A DNA stretch of 64,000 nucleotides from Fulvivirga lutea (GCF_017068455.1 NZ_CP070608.1:62001-126000); one strand, 5' to 3'; positions 37,790-47,863 are shown, counted from the first letter of the stretch. A program made the numbers and translations. Notes: a model not told the origin generated them from the letters alone.

Positions 37790-37841
37790 GTCATTTTGTC
37801 TTATTATTTTAACAATTTAACTCTAAATAAGTCATTTTGTC
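37790..37841. promoter_or_regulatory. Pair of GTCATTTTGTC elements upstream of hsp20
   Basis: The 11-mer GTCATTTTGTC occurs at 37790-37800 and 37831-37841, 41 bp apart (about four helical turns), between the divergent transporter and hsp20. This looks like a two-site operator or activator site; it could serve either gene. Confidence 0.4.
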
Positions 37842-37918
37842 ATTATTTTTTAGTTTTATACAGTTCCGTTTACTGATGGTATAATTTTTACTAATTGATT
37901 ATCAAAAACGATAAGACT

Positions 37919-38329
37919 ATGAAAATTGTAAAATACAACCCACTGAACGACTTCATTCCATCAACATTTGGAAGCATATTGGAAAATGCCATTAACAACG
38001 GGAATGAAAATTATTTCGAGCCAGCTGTAGACTTTGTTAAGAATGACAAAAGCTTTGAACTACATGTTGCGGCACCAGGTCTGGAGAAATCAGATTTTGA
38101 GATTAACATGAATGAAGACACTTTAACAATCTCAGGAGAGCGTAAACGCAACGAAAGTACGAATTACACAAGAGTAGAATCCAACTTTGGCAAGTTCAAA
38201 AGATCATTCAAAATTGGTGACAGCATAGATAAAGAAAAAATTAAGGCTGCCTATTTAAATGGTATTCTTAAAGTAGAACTTCCTATAAATGAGAAGAAAC
38301 TGGAGAAAAAAACCATTAAAATTGACTAA
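37919..38329 (+). CDS. Small heat-shock protein, Hsp20/alpha-crystallin family
   Basis: 136 residues from ATG at 37919 (a TTG at 37895 would add 8 residues without similarity). The alpha-crystallin domain covers about 35-125, with AVDFVKNDKSFELHVAAPGL and GILKVELPINE; the latter is close to the usual GVLxVxxPK motif. It acts as an ATP-independent holdase. The closing residues KKTIKID are normal for the family. Monocistronic, with a terminator 3 bp after the stop. Likely stress-induced, perhaps via the repeated GTCATTTTGTC sites upstream. Confidence 0.92.
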   Translation: MKIVKYNPLNDFIPSTFGSILENAINNGNENYFEPAVDFVKNDKSFELHVAAPGLEKSDFEINMNEDTLTISGERKRNESTNYTRVESNFGKFKRSFKIGDSIDKEKIKAAYLNGILKVELPINEKKLEKKTIKID

Positions 38330-38331
38330 AT

Positions 38332-38358
38332 AAAAAAGGCTGCAAATGCAGCCTTTTT
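38332..38358. terminator. Bidirectional intrinsic terminator
   Basis: AAAAAAGGCTGC and GCAGCCTTTTTT separated by AAAT, between the convergent hsp20 (plus) and FecR-like (minus) genes. Confidence 0.9.
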
Positions 38359-38383
38359 TATTTCATATTATTGATTTTAGCTC

Positions 38384-39277
38384 TTACTCTCCTCCTAATC
38401 TATTTCTCAATAGGAAGTCAATGTAAGCTTCTCTGTAACTATTTACTTCAGGCGCTAGTTTCATAGCTTCTTCGTAGCTCGTCATAGCATCTACCAGAAG
38501 ATTATTTTCTTCATAAAAGCCTGCTAAAATGTACTTGTTCAACGCAGACTCCTGATTAACATCACTCATTAATGAGTTAAGAGAAGCTTTTACTTTCTCC
38601 GCATCAGCAGAAGGCAATTTCTTCATTGCATAAGTTCCAGACTTAACAGACTCATCAGCTTTGTTAGCCACAGAAAGAAGAATTACATTCTCTTTCGCAA
38701 TTTTATCATTAGTCAGATCTATTTCAACGTTAGGATCATTTGTTTCTATTGATAGTAATACATCATCAAACATATTTTTCAGAGTTACCATATAAGTGCT
38801 TGCATTCTCAAGAGAATCCCATCTTACAATGGCTTTATCGTTGAAAACACCTACCGAGCTAGGCATAAATACTTTAATTGCATCATTGCTACCTCTGTGA
38901 ACAGCTCCTGTAGCACTTAATCTGTTCTTCTTGCCTTCAGCAGACATTTTTGAAAGAACGAAATCAGCATATTTACTGGCAACGCTTGATCCACCAGTAT
39001 TTATTCTTGAAGCCAAATCAGAAACCTTGTGTACGCCAGCCTCTTTTAGCTCTAATGTTTTTCCGCTTGAGTGTACCAATCCTAAATAAGCATCGCTAGA
39101 TACTTCCAATTCATCGGTAGAATTTAAAGAAGCACCCGTTTTTAACGACTCCCAATCAGCACCCGACTTCACTTTGTTATTTCCTTTGTTAGCCAACACT
39201 TTAAACGTATAGCTCTGTGCCGATGCTACAGTTCCTGCAACAAAAAGAGCCAATACAACTGCTAAAATCCTTTTCAT
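38384..39277 (-). CDS. Exported FecR-like domain protein with TPR-like C-terminus
   Basis: 297 residues with a Sec signal peptide (1-20, cut after VASA). The N-terminal half (about 22-110) resembles the FecR periplasmic domain: GADWESLKTGASLNSTDELEVSSDAYLG… followed by a Leu-Glu-Leu-Lys motif. The middle is beta-rich, and the last 70 residues contain a TPR-like helix pair (YILAGFYEENNLLVDAMTSY). It is downstream of the CHASE2 membrane protein, 184 bp away on the same strand; a FecR-like protein next to CHASE2 is a recurrent pairing. Probably periplasmic; role unknown. Confidence 0.75.
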   Translation of the reverse strand: MKRILAVVLALFVAGTVASAQSYTFKVLANKGNNKVKSGADWESLKTGASLNSTDELEVSSDAYLGLVHSSGKTLELKEAGVHKVSDLASRINTGGSSVASKYADFVLSKMSAEGKKNRLSATGAVHRGSNDAIKVFMPSSVGVFNDKAIVRWDSLENASTYMVTLKNMFDDVLLSIETNDPNVEIDLTNDKIAKENVILLSVANKADESVKSGTYAMKKLPSADAEKVKASLNSLMSDVNQESALNKYILAGFYEENNLLVDAMTSYEEAMKLAPEVNSYREAYIDFLLRNRLGGE

Positions 39278-39461
39278 AACTTAATTATTTAACTTTTTTA
39301 ATAATCAATAATATTTTTTAATCAACTTATACATGTATACCGCAGAAAAGTTAATGGTAAGCGGGGTTGATAAATTTTTGTTAAAATTATTGAAAAAACT
39401 TACATGCACATCTTACTGAAGGTTAAAATTACTTTAAATCTAGGTAAAATAAAATCTTTCG

Positions 39462-40781
39462 CTATTCACTCACTACAGGCGCCTTTCTTTTTCTTTTAGA
39501 TACCCTATCCATTAGCTTCATCACAGCGTTTCTTACAACACCGTAATACACCTCTAGCAAATCACCTGCCAACGCTACTGCGAATAACCCTATCGATATT
39601 TCAAGTTTAAAACTTACCGTAGCAAAAAGTTGAATAATAATAAATAGAATGAGCATTACTTCTATCACCTGAATTAGTTTGGTGGCACCATCATACCACA
39701 CTCCCATATTTCTGTAGATGAATGAGAAAAGTAGTACGTTCAGGTAACACAAAATTACCCCTAGCACGATCTCCTGAGTTTCAGTTAAGGAATCTACATA
39801 ATCTCTATTTAAAATCATGGACGTGATATTGGCGTGAATCACAGGACCAAACATATCGGGATTGGCTCGACCGGCTATTTTAGTATTTAGAGGAGTGAAA
39901 AACTTATCCTCCCATTGTGCTGCTCCAAATTCTTCACCTAAGTATCCAAACAGAACGATTTTTCCTTCAATTATTTCAGGCACAAAATCTTCTTGCAACA
40001 CCTGATACCAATCCAGCGCATAGAAGCGAGTTGAAAAACGGCTTTGGTCAAAGAAGTTAACGAAATCGCCCCGGTAGTTGATAATTTCAAAATCTTTATC
40101 TCTTTCTAACAAAGGTTTTGTACTTGATGGGTCATATAATTCAGCCATTTTTGCTGCGAATGCAAGGTACTCTTCACCTGTTCCTAACACCTCTCTTTTA
40201 GGTGGAAACTTCCTGCAAATCTTAATATCATCTTGAAACTCAGCATCCGTATCCAGATTGGCAATTGCCGCATGCGCATTTTTAATGAACATGGAGTCAG
40301 ATAAATATAAATAGTCATACATTTCCTCACCAGCATACTTTTCTGCCAATGAATCTGTTTGTTCCACCTTCGCTACCATCACCAATTCCGCTTGAATATT
40401 GTTAAGTACCTCAGTGAGATATAAAGTTTTTAACGTGTCTTCAGCCGTACCGCCATAACCATAGCCTTTAAAAAAACTATCTATGCCTATTACTTTGGGC
40501 TTGTACTTATCAATAATTTTGAGCTGATCGGCAATTCCCTGGCGGTCTAACGGGCCAAAATTTACCAATACAATTGAAGTATCAGGAGGCAGTGGTTCTC
40601 TCAACTGGGAGAAGGCGATATCCGTCATCTCCATATCTTCCAAAGCCTGACCGATGGAATCAAAGGCATCAAATATTTTAAATGCAGAAATGTTCGAAAT
40701 GACATACATAAACAGGTAAATAAATACCGTTGCAAAGAGACTGTCTACCCAAATACTTCCTTTGATTTTTTGCTTCGCCAT
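39462..40781 (-). CDS. CHASE2-domain membrane protein without enzymatic output
   Basis: 439 residues. One membrane helix (about 12-35), a long extracytoplasmic CHASE2 domain (about 40-330) with the motifs VIGIDSFFKGYG and KIVLFGYLGE, then two or three C-terminal helices (about 335-410) and a short basic tail (RVSKRKRKAP). CHASE2 normally senses for adenylate cyclases, GGDEF or kinases, yet here no catalytic domain follows. Signalling would have to go through a partner such as the FecR-like protein. Its start region overlaps the upstream reading frame of the divergent MeaB gene. Confidence 0.88.
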   Translation of the reverse strand: MAKQKIKGSIWVDSLFATVFIYLFMYVISNISAFKIFDAFDSIGQALEDMEMTDIAFSQLREPLPPDTSIVLVNFGPLDRQGIADQLKIIDKYKPKVIGIDSFFKGYGYGGTAEDTLKTLYLTEVLNNIQAELVMVAKVEQTDSLAEKYAGEEMYDYLYLSDSMFIKNAHAAIANLDTDAEFQDDIKICRKFPPKREVLGTGEEYLAFAAKMAELYDPSSTKPLLERDKDFEIINYRGDFVNFFDQSRFSTRFYALDWYQVLQEDFVPEIIEGKIVLFGYLGEEFGAAQWEDKFFTPLNTKIAGRANPDMFGPVIHANITSMILNRDYVDSLTETQEIVLGVILCYLNVLLFSFIYRNMGVWYDGATKLIQVIEVMLILFIIIQLFATVSFKLEISIGLFAVALAGDLLEVYYGVVRNAVMKLMDRVSKRKRKAPVVSE

Positions 40782-40874
40782 AATGCCTTAATTAAATGCA
40801 GCGTTCAAGATAGTGATTATTATAAAAAATTACGAATAGCTGACTTAATTGTGTTAGTTGTTTTATTTTCGAGC

Positions 40875-41876
40875 ATGGCTAAAATGCGTAAGCGTCTATC
40901 AAAAGAGGAACTTATTAATGGTGTTTTAGGTGGAGATACCATAACACTAAGTCGTGCTATTACGCTTATTGAAAGTGCTTTACTTTCTGATCGTGAATTG
41001 AGTGAGGAAGTCTTGAATGCAATACTGCCAAAAACGGGTAAATCTATTCGAATTGGTATTACCGGTGTACCGGGTGTTGGAAAAAGTACTTTTATTGAGT
41101 CATTTGGTTCTTATTTATGCGAGCAGGGCCATAAAGTGGCTGTTTTAGCCATTGACCCTAGTAGCCAAAAAACAAGTGGCAGCATTTTAGGTGATAAAAC
41201 ACGTATGGAGAAACTAGCGCATCATCCAAATGCCTTTATACGTCCTTCGCCCACTGGCACCTCTTTGGGTGGCGTTGCCAATAAAACCAGAGAGACCATG
41301 TTGCTGTGTGAAGCTGCAGGTTTTGATGTGATTTTGATTGAAACTGTAGGCGTTGGGCAATCTGAAACAGCCGTAAAAGGTATGGTAGATTTCTTTTTAC
41401 TACTGATGCTCGCAGGTGCCGGAGATGAACTTCAGGGCATTAAAAAAGGTATTATGGAAATGGCGGATGGTATTGCCATTACCAAAGCTGATGGTGAAAA
41501 TGTAAAGCAAAGTAAGCAAGCCAAAAACGAGTATCAGAATGCTCTGCATCTATTCCCTCCTTCAGAATCGGGTTGGTATCCTAAAGTACTCATCTGCTCG
41601 GCTGTAGATAAAATGGGCCTTGATTCGATTTGGGAAATGATTGAAGAATATAAGGCCAAATTAAAAACCAATGGCTATTTCGATCAACAGCGAAAAGTTC
41701 AGAATGTAGATTGGATGAACGAAGCCATTAGACAAGGGCTCCTGATTAATTTCTATAATAGTCCCAAGGTTGTAGATCAGCTGGAATTATTGAAGCAAAA
41801 AGTGGCTGATGGTAAGATTACACCCCAATCTGCTGCCAGAAAGTTACTTCAAGATAACTCGAATTCAGCAAAGTAG
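40875..41876 (+). CDS. meaB: MeaB/ArgK-family GTPase (methylmalonyl-CoA mutase chaperone)
   Basis: 333 residues from ATG at 40875. The open frame extends to 40770, but that would overlap the divergent CHASE2 gene and adds no family sequence. G1 is GVPGVGKST, followed by LAIDPSSQKTSGSILGDKTR, the ETVGVGQSE switch region and a TKAD base-recognition motif. MeaB loads and protects the B12 cofactor in methylmalonyl-CoA mutase. The mutase genes are not in the window. Its 3' end overlaps the convergent Dph6-like gene by 28 bp. It fits with the cobalamin-uptake locus 5 kb to the right. Confidence 0.93.
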   Translation: MAKMRKRLSKEELINGVLGGDTITLSRAITLIESALLSDRELSEEVLNAILPKTGKSIRIGITGVPGVGKSTFIESFGSYLCEQGHKVAVLAIDPSSQKTSGSILGDKTRMEKLAHHPNAFIRPSPTGTSLGGVANKTRETMLLCEAAGFDVILIETVGVGQSETAVKGMVDFFLLLMLAGAGDELQGIKKGIMEMADGIAITKADGENVKQSKQAKNEYQNALHLFPPSESGWYPKVLICSAVDKMGLDSIWEMIEEYKAKLKTNGYFDQQRKVQNVDWMNEAIRQGLLINFYNSPKVVDQLELLKQKVADGKITPQSAARKLLQDNSNSAK

Positions 41877-42562
41877 AATTTATCATTAATCACCTCTTCT
41901 TCTCCTTTTTTATTTTTCACCTTAAAAGTGAAATCGTGCTCATATTTATCAGTTACTTTTAATGGTATCTGATTTTTAAATATGGGTCCATCTACCACAA
42001 AACTGTGATATTCACCATTTTCACCACAAGGATCAATATTCGAATGTTCCATTATGAAGGCCGAATCTAGTGCTTTACCTACCCATTGGGCATCAATAAA
42101 TTTGGCATCTACCGCACAGAGTTTTGTTTTAAAACCCTCACTTAGGAATTCATAAATGAGCTTTTCTGAATCTTTTTTCCAAAGAGGATATAGACCCCTC
42201 ATTCCACTTTTCCGCATTAATGATTCGCGAAAATCTTTGAGATCCTCTAGGAAAATATCTCCAAACATGACGTAATCAATGCCCTCAGCTTTTAAGCTTT
42301 GGTAATACTCCACCATCAACTTATCATAAGCCATGGGTTTCTTTTTTAAATAAAGTTTGGTGAGAGGTAGACCTAACTCTTCAGCCTGAGCAGCTATGAA
42401 TTCTTCTTTGATATTGTGAATACCCACACGTCCTGAGTCTTCTTCAATGACTGTATGCAACCCAACGATCTCATATTTATCAGATTGTTGGATTTTATGA
42501 AGCGCCAGAGCAGAATCCTTCCCTCCTGACCAGCTGATATGGATTTTGGGCTTCTTACCCAT
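41849..42562 (-). CDS. Dph6-type ATP pyrophosphatase (diphthine-ammonia ligase family)
   Basis: 237 residues. The PP-loop WSGGKDSALALHK is near residues 11-23, with later family motifs GDIFLEDLKDFRES and NIDPCGENGEYHSFVVDGP. In archaea and eukaryotes the family amidates diphthine on EF2. Bacteria lack diphthamide, so the bacterial members must act on something else, which is unknown. It overlaps the LytTR regulator by 8 bp and is likely co-transcribed with it. Confidence 0.88.
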   Translation of the reverse strand: MGKKPKIHISWSGGKDSALALHKIQQSDKYEIVGLHTVIEEDSGRVGIHNIKEEFIAAQAEELGLPLTKLYLKKKPMAYDKLMVEYYQSLKAEGIDYVMFGDIFLEDLKDFRESLMRKSGMRGLYPLWKKDSEKLIYEFLSEGFKTKLCAVDAKFIDAQWVGKALDSAFIMEHSNIDPCGENGEYHSFVVDGPIFKNQIPLKVTDKYEHDFTFKVKNKKGEEEVINDKFYFAEFELS

Positions 42563-43307
42563 CCAACCAATTCTTAAAGTCCTTCACCTTTTCTCTACTC
42601 ACCAGCACCTCATCATATTCAAATTTCGGCTGGCAGTCCAACAGCAACCGACCATTAAAATAGGTATGGATTTCTTTGATATTATCAGCTCTTATAATCA
42701 TTCCTCTATTGCATCTGAAAAAGTCAGTAGGATCTAGCACCTGTTCCAGTTCATCCATGGTACAATCTGTAACAAAATTTTCACCTGTAGTTTTTCGGGC
42801 ATAATTAAGCCCATCATTACTATAGAAATAGGCAATATCCTTTGCCAGCACCTGCTGGTATTTAGAGCCTACTTTAAACAAAAATCGGCCTTTGTATTTC
42901 TTCTCTAACTGATTTCTGGCTTTATCAACAGCCATGCCGTAAGACTGTGGTTGTATTTTATCAATTTTTAGAATGGCCTTGGCCAGCTCCTTAGGTTTTA
43001 TGGGCTTTAATAGATAATCCACACTGTTATATTGAAAGGCATCTAAGGTATATTGATCATAGGCAGTAGTGAAAATGATGTAAGGATAGCCTTCCACAAA
43101 TTCAAGTACATCGAAACCGGTTCCATCACCTAAATGAATATCAAGAAATATAACATCGGGCAGTTCATTCTGCCCAAACCATTGCATGGCAGCCTTTACG
43201 GATGAAATATGTGCAACAACATTTATTGAAGTGAGATCAGAAATAAGGCCGCTTAAACGCTCAGCGGTGTGTTTTTCATCTTCTACTATTACAGCTGTTT
43301 TATTCAA
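42555..43307 (-). CDS. LytTR-family response regulator
   Basis: 250 residues. The receiver (1-120) has Glu9/Asp10, phosphoacceptor Asp56 (VIFLDIHLGDG) and Lys101 (DYLLKPIKP). A LytTR DNA-binding domain covers about 140-245 (FLFKVGSKYQQVLAKDIAYF; FFRCNRGMIIRADNIKEI). It overlaps the LytS kinase by 4 bp (ATGA) and is its cognate partner. Targets unknown. Confidence 0.94.
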   Translation of the reverse strand: MNKTAVIVEDEKHTAERLSGLISDLTSINVVAHISSVKAAMQWFGQNELPDVIFLDIHLGDGTGFDVLEFVEGYPYIIFTTAYDQYTLDAFQYNSVDYLLKPIKPKELAKAILKIDKIQPQSYGMAVDKARNQLEKKYKGRFLFKVGSKYQQVLAKDIAYFYSNDGLNYARKTTGENFVTDCTMDELEQVLDPTDFFRCNRGMIIRADNIKEIHTYFNGRLLLDCQPKFEYDEVLVSREKVKDFKNWLDG

Positions 43308-44332
43308 GTCAAATTGATAGGTAGTTTCACAACAAAGTTACCATCATCTTCGCGAATTTCGAGCTCTTTTTTTAGTGTGAGTTGAATACGGTTAGAGAGA
43401 TTTTTCAGTCCAATTTTTGTGGTTGCCAAAGGGTTGGATTTGGGCTTTCGGGGGTTCTTAATCGTGATGTAGCTGTCATCTTCATTGCTGATTTCAATAT
43501 CCAATGGTTCATCAGCAGAAAAAGCATTGTGTTTCACTGCATTTTCAACCAGGGTTTGAAGTGACAAAGAAGGAATTTTCACCCTATCAAGCGGCAGCGT
43601 CATATTATTAATAATTCTGATGCCATCCTGGTGCCTAATTTTTAATAGGAAGATATAATCATTTAAAAAATCGAGCTCTTTTTGTAGCGATACTAGGTTG
43701 TCAGTATCATGCTCCAACACATAGCGATATAAATCAGAAAGCTTATCGATAAACTCTACTGCTAATTTAGGATGAGTCTCCACCAATGAAGCCAATGTGC
43801 TAAAGCTATTGAACAAGAAATGCGGATTTACCTGATTCTTAAGGCCTTCGTACTTTGCCGCCAATAGCTCTTTTTGAATCACCTCTTTTTCACGAGCGTT
43901 TTTAACAGTTTCTTTAGTAGTAAGCTTGGTAAGTTGGTAGTAGATAATCAAAAGGCCCATGACATAGCCAGTTGCTGCGTCACTTAAAAAATGCGGGTTT
44001 TCAGTACAGCATTCATCGGGGATCCAATAAATGACATGAAAATTGAAGATGTATGAAAAAAGAAAAACGCAAGGAATACACACCATTGCGCTTTTAAAAA
44101 AGATAACCGAAGGCCTGAATTCAAGTTGCTTGGTATTTACGCGCTTATAGAAATGGTTTACTGCGTAATCCAATATTTCCCATAACAGCATTACTACTGC
44201 TACGGTATAAATCATATAATTGGTTGAAGCCTGATGCCAGTGTAATGCCTCTTCTAAATTAGCTGCTTTCGTAAGCTTAAAGAAAAAGAATACGAAAACA
44301 GCTGTTAAGAACCTGAAGAGGTATTTGGGCAT
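43304..44332 (-). CDS. LytS/YehU-type membrane histidine kinase
   Basis: 342 residues. About four membrane helices lie in the first 140 residues, then a short coiled stretch. The His_kinase domain has His171 in NPHFLFNSFSTL, followed by a HATPase (about 245-340) with SLQTLVENAVKHNAF. It senses in or near the membrane; there is no separate ligand domain. It lies 3 bp downstream of a small exported protein. Confidence 0.92.
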   Translation of the reverse strand: MPKYLFRFLTAVFVFFFFKLTKAANLEEALHWHQASTNYMIYTVAVVMLLWEILDYAVNHFYKRVNTKQLEFRPSVIFFKSAMVCIPCVFLFSYIFNFHVIYWIPDECCTENPHFLSDAATGYVMGLLIIYYQLTKLTTKETVKNAREKEVIQKELLAAKYEGLKNQVNPHFLFNSFSTLASLVETHPKLAVEFIDKLSDLYRYVLEHDTDNLVSLQKELDFLNDYIFLLKIRHQDGIRIINNMTLPLDRVKIPSLSLQTLVENAVKHNAFSADEPLDIEISNEDDSYITIKNPRKPKSNPLATTKIGLKNLSNRIQLTLKKELEIREDDGNFVVKLPINLT

Positions 44333-44335
44333 ATT

Positions 44336-44740
44336 TTAGTTGGTTGATGCTACCGAATTGCCATCGGTTACTTCAAAGCTCATGCTCAAACCTTTGGCTT
44401 TGTGAATTCCTTTGCCCTTTGCAGCTACTAAGTAATAGTATTTACCAGCTTCCACATTGGCTGTATTCACACTTACTGTATAAAGATCGGAATTCTCTGC
44501 TGATTGTTCAACACTGAATTCAATTGCTTTAGGCCCTACAACTCTTGGAGCTTCGAACTTAGCACGCTTGGCTCTTACCGATCTTACCATTAAAATTTCA
44601 AAATCATAAGATGATCCTTTCTCAAGTACTACTTGTGGATTATCAACTACAAGGTTAACTCCCTCTTTAGGAGCTTCATAATTTTGTGCACTTACAGCGA
44701 AAGCTGCGCTTATTAAAACTAGAGTGAATAATTTTTTCAT
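44336..44740 (-). CDS. Small exported protein linked to LytS/LytTR
   Basis: 134 residues. A Sec signal peptide (1-18, FAVSA-Q) is followed by a beta-rich domain of about 110 residues, rich in Val, Lys and Glu (SSYDFEILMVRSVRAKRAKF…GKYYYLVAAKGKG). I recognise no family. It is the first gene of the series exported protein, LytS, LytTR and Dph6-like, all with overlaps or gaps of 3 bp. It may act as a periplasmic input or an immunogenic surface component; nothing firmer can be said. Confidence 0.75.
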   Translation of the reverse strand: MKKLFTLVLISAAFAVSAQNYEAPKEGVNLVVDNPQVVLEKGSSYDFEILMVRSVRAKRAKFEAPRVVGPKAIEFSVEQSAENSDLYTVSVNTANVEAGKYYYLVAAKGKGIHKAKGLSMSFEVTDGNSVASTN

Positions 44741-44857
44741 GACATGCGGGTTTAAAGTGTAATCAAAGGAACGTCATAAAACAGAATGAAATAAGCTGAT
44801 TTCAATCAACTGATGGTTTTTTGAAATGAAGTGTAGATAATTAAATATGAATTGTAG

Positions 44858-45389
<532 letters not shown>

Positions 45390-45394
45390 TGAAA

Positions 45395-47530
45395 CTAAAA
45401 ATTATAGCTCAATTTAATATAAAAGCTTCTACCACGAGAATTAAAACCATTAATCTCAAAATAATCTTCATCCAACAAATTTTCGATACGCCCTGTAAGA
45501 GTCATGTTTTCTTTTAATTGGTAAGTGCCAGATAGATCAAACAACAGATAATCATCCACCTCCGAGGTGCCCAAAGCACCAAATGGCCCTAATGATGGAT
45601 CGTAAACTACATCTGGCCTACTGTTTATGAAATTTGCTGTTAATTGCGTGGAGAATTTGTTTTTTGGATTGTATTCAACTGCTCCAAAAATTTGTCTGGT
45701 AGGCCTTCTTACTAATTCCGAGTCTTGGTCTTCTGAAGATAAAAAAACACCGTTTGAATATAGTTGAACATGATTATTACCGGTATAACCTACATCCAAA
45801 TCTTCATCGCTACTCACCATTTCTGTTTCCAACCACGTACCGCCCGCTCGTAATTTTAGGGTATTAGCTATATTGTACTCGGCCTCCAACTCCAATCCTA
45901 AAATGTTCTGCTCAGCAATATTGATATACGTATCTCCTAAATAATCTCCAAACGATAAATTAGAGATTGGTGTGTTAGCATTCCATAGGTAAACATATTC
46001 AATCGCATTTTTTACCGTGGTTCTAAATGCCGAAGCAGTAAGAAACCCTTTCGTTGTCAATTTATGTTTTACTCCTACTTCATACGTTCTGGAAGTTTCA
46101 GGATTTAGATTTTCATTGCCTCTGGTTGTAAAATTAAATACCCCGTTTGGAGAATAAAGCTGAGTTAGCGATGGTTGATTGAAGCCTTGTGAATAGGATA
46201 GATAAATCAAAGAATTATTCAGTTGATAAGAAGGGCTAAAATCAAAACTCCAGTTATCAGAACCATTTGATAAATCTGTGTACCTCACGCTTGAGGTAAT
46301 ATATAGGTTATTCAAAAATTCAACTGACTCGCCAATATGATAATTGATGCTGGCAAAGGCGTATTTAGATTCTAATGACATGTCTACCGAATCGTAATCC
46401 GTAGTTTGCTCAAAAACACCAAATGGCCCATTACTATAAAAATAGGTTAGTAAATCCATTTCTTCCTTGTACATCCCAGCGCCAAGAATTGCTGAAAATG
46501 ATCCAATACCCTGATATGTTAGCTGAACTTCATTAGTGTTTAGGAGTCCATCCGTTTCGCTGCTTACAAAAGTTTGGTCGTAAACATTGGGTGCCACCAA
46601 TGAAGAATCATCTAGTGATAAACGTGTTGATTCGCTGTACCCACCGTTGAAGGATGCACTTAATTTCTCATTCAATTGATAATTGATACCGTATTGATAT
46701 AAATCCCGATCAAAGTCCAATTTATAATTATCATCATCGGCAAACGCTCCATCATCAATATCAGCTCTCTGATCTGCTTTTTTGTAGCCAATGGATATAT
46801 CAACTACATTATTTTTATAGCCTGCTTTTATAGAGTAATCTGTCTTTCTAAAGTCATCTTCATCCGGCTTTTTAAAAGTATCAGCAGTTGAAGTATCCTG
46901 AGCAGCATTGATCCCATTTATGTTTGAATTAAATACAGATCCATTCACATAAAAACCCTTTTTGCCGTAATTCACATAGAGGTTTTGATTTGTTGCTACT
47001 CCTCCTCCACCAAGCGATCCCACTTGTAGTGACGCATTGCCGGCCAATCCTTCTTGCGCCTTTTTTGTAATGATATTGATAACCCCACCAATGCCTCCTG
47101 TGCCGTATAATGCCCCGTGAGACCCCTTTATGATCTCAATTCGTTCTATATTGGCTACAGAAATTTCTGAAAAATCAATTGCTCCATTGGGTGATGATGG
47201 GTCTGTAATCTTAACACCGTCAATTAATACGTTTACATGGTTGCTGTTGCTACCGCGCATAAATAAAGACTGGTTGCTACCAGGATTTTGACCAGAACCA
47301 ACCACATAAATTGAGGTTTCATTTGAAAGTAGTTCGCCTACCGTATTATAAGCACTTTTCTCAATTTCTGAACTGGTAATAACTCTGGCACTTCTGCTTG
47401 TAGTAAATACTTCTTTGGCCATTCTGTTTCCTGAAATAATGACCTCATTGAGCACAGTATCTTGTTTTATCTCCTGTGCAAAAAGATAAGCTGGAGCTGC
47501 GGCCAGCACAATAAATAGTAGTTTTCTCAT
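45395..47530 (-). CDS. btuB: TonB-dependent receptor, BtuB-like (cobalamin)
   Basis: 711 residues from ATG at 47530, which gives a clean signal peptide (MRKLLFIVLAAAPAYLFAQ). The in-frame ATG at 47599 adds 23 residues ahead of the signal peptide. The TonB box is DTVLNEVIISGNR, followed by a plug domain (about 35-150) with FMRGSNSNHVNVLIDGVKI and ALYGTGGIGGVINIITKKA, then a 22-strand barrel ending RSFYIKLSYNF. No carboxypeptidase-like extra domain. The cobalamin riboswitch directly upstream and the divergent BtuFCD genes assign it to B12 or cobinamide uptake. Confidence 0.92.
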   Translation of the reverse strand: MRKLLFIVLAAAPAYLFAQEIKQDTVLNEVIISGNRMAKEVFTTSRSARVITSSEIEKSAYNTVGELLSNETSIYVVGSGQNPGSNQSLFMRGSNSNHVNVLIDGVKITDPSSPNGAIDFSEISVANIERIEIIKGSHGALYGTGGIGGVINIITKKAQEGLAGNASLQVGSLGGGGVATNQNLYVNYGKKGFYVNGSVFNSNINGINAAQDTSTADTFKKPDEDDFRKTDYSIKAGYKNNVVDISIGYKKADQRADIDDGAFADDDNYKLDFDRDLYQYGINYQLNEKLSASFNGGYSESTRLSLDDSSLVAPNVYDQTFVSSETDGLLNTNEVQLTYQGIGSFSAILGAGMYKEEMDLLTYFYSNGPFGVFEQTTDYDSVDMSLESKYAFASINYHIGESVEFLNNLYITSSVRYTDLSNGSDNWSFDFSPSYQLNNSLIYLSYSQGFNQPSLTQLYSPNGVFNFTTRGNENLNPETSRTYEVGVKHKLTTKGFLTASAFRTTVKNAIEYVYLWNANTPISNLSFGDYLGDTYINIAEQNILGLELEAEYNIANTLKLRAGGTWLETEMVSSDEDLDVGYTGNNHVQLYSNGVFLSSEDQDSELVRRPTRQIFGAVEYNPKNKFSTQLTANFINSRPDVVYDPSLGPFGALGTSEVDDYLLFDLSGTYQLKENMTLTGRIENLLDEDYFEINGFNSRGRSFYIKLSYNF

Positions 47531-47644
47531 AGCTTTATTTAGTTTAACTATGAGCTTTTTGGTAAAGAAATTGAATAATATGGATTGCCAGGCAAACACA
47601 TTTTACTCATCACTTTTCTCCCGAAAGCTCTGATAAAAAAATGA

Positions 47645-47857
47645 CTATGGCAGGTCTCCTGGCTTACTCTACTTGCTGTACCTTCCCATCCTCACGTTTA
47701 CGGCAAGAACAGTGGTTTTTGATTGTCAGCAAGCTCTGAAAAGAGTTTACAGTTGCGGGGACAGCTCCGGACTCAAGTCCTCCAAAGTTTTAATGAAGGA
47801 GGACACCGGATTCCCTTTTAATCCTGATAGGTTGTAAAGCCCATCAGCAACCAATAA
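47645..47857 (-). ncRNA. Cobalamin riboswitch (B12 element)
   Basis: On the minus strand the leader holds the conserved core GCTGTCCCCGCAACTGTAA and the B12 box AGCCAGGAGACCTGCC (47649-47664), with the upstream paired stems between. It precedes the btuB-like gene by about 115 bp and should turn it off when adenosyl- or methylcobalamin is plentiful. Confidence 0.95.
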
Positions 47858-47863
47858 TCAACA

